A stretch of 64,000 nt of DNA from Phocaeicola vulgatus (GTDB lineage Bacteria > Bacteroidota > Bacteroidia > Bacteroidales > Tannerellaceae): contig CP091733.1 of NCBI GenBank assembly GCA_022009975.1, forward strand, positions 327,001-391,000, given 5' to 3'. Position numbers and translations under genes: made by a program. The notes beneath the pieces are model-generated. The model had not been told where the DNA came from. It made no database searches and saw only the letters and a program-made list of their open reading frames with translations. Positions within the stretch are counted from its first letter, which is position 1; every line of letters starts with the position of its first letter. Shown one piece after another: positions 63,964-64,000 of this stretch.

Positions 63964-64000
63964 AGATGGCTCGATAGGCCTAGAGCCCGTCTTGTTTACG

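Noticed and set aside
63964..64000. tRNA or rRNA start at the right edge
   Set aside because: The last 37 bases show no tRNA or rRNA signature.

Overview
The window reads as a Bacteroidales chromosome (Bacteroides / Parabacteroides / Prevotella type). The grounds are SusC/SusD pairs, promoters with the Bacteroidota -7 box TAnnTTTG(C), NanT-NanA-NanE sialate catabolism through free ManNAc, DUF3244, DUF1896, DUF3945 and DUF4476 proteins, and an ISAon1-type ISL3 insertion sequence. The genus cannot be fixed from the sequence alone.

Layout. (1) 1-643: the start of a dinD-like gene behind a small XRE regulator. (2) 1.0-6.7 kb and 24.0-32.5 kb: one decayed tandem array of duplicated cassettes. Each cassette is built from a TPR / transmembrane / C-terminal HTH regulator with a lipoprotein-type start, a DUF3244 secreted protein, a 51-residue lipoprotein, and small outer-membrane beta-barrel proteins. 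The cassettes share near-identical 5' leaders. Four non-regulator operons carry a palindrome centred on TGATAATCA at a constant 54-55 bp before the same -7 box TATGTTTGC. This array is the best candidate for an undescribed system (a membrane-spanning sensor regulating surface proteins). (3) 6.7-24.0 kb: a ~17.3 kb integrated element inside the second TPR gene. It carries a tyrosine integrase, excisionase-like HTH proteins, a DUF3945 protein, topoisomerase III, DUF1896, a ~1900-residue methylase-helicase, an XRE/AlbA_2 cassette and a membrane AraC regulator. The set resembles the CTnDOT excision module, but no relaxase or transfer gene is present. (4) 24.8-26.4 kb: an ISL3 copy that breaks the same TPR gene again. 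A second copy lies at 47.3-48.9 kb. (5) 33.5-42.2 kb: sialic-acid/amino-sugar catabolism (MFS transporter, lyase, epimerase, GH20 hexosaminidase, two-domain sialate O-acetylesterase, Kelch mutarotase), without a sialidase in view. (6) 43-47 kb: EamA transporter, biotin-dependent carboxyltransferase subunit, DUF4476 protein. (7) 49.2-54.0 kb: one SusC/SusD pair. (8) 54.2-63.2 kb: metallo-hydrolase, exported Gfo/Idh oxidoreductase, HAD phosphatase, then a glycolipid-modification group (two GT2, GT39/ArnT-like, LAB_N membrane protein, UDP-uronate-type epimerase) with a DUF1080 protein. (9) 63.3 kb: MarC.

Caution. More than twenty genes carry +/-1 frameshifts, most of them in A, T, G or C runs. 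Several are compensating pairs inside otherwise perfect genes. This pattern suggests uncorrected sequencing indels at least as much as real decay, so the genes concerned are annotated over their full span with the break described. No rRNA, tRNA or CRISPR array was seen.
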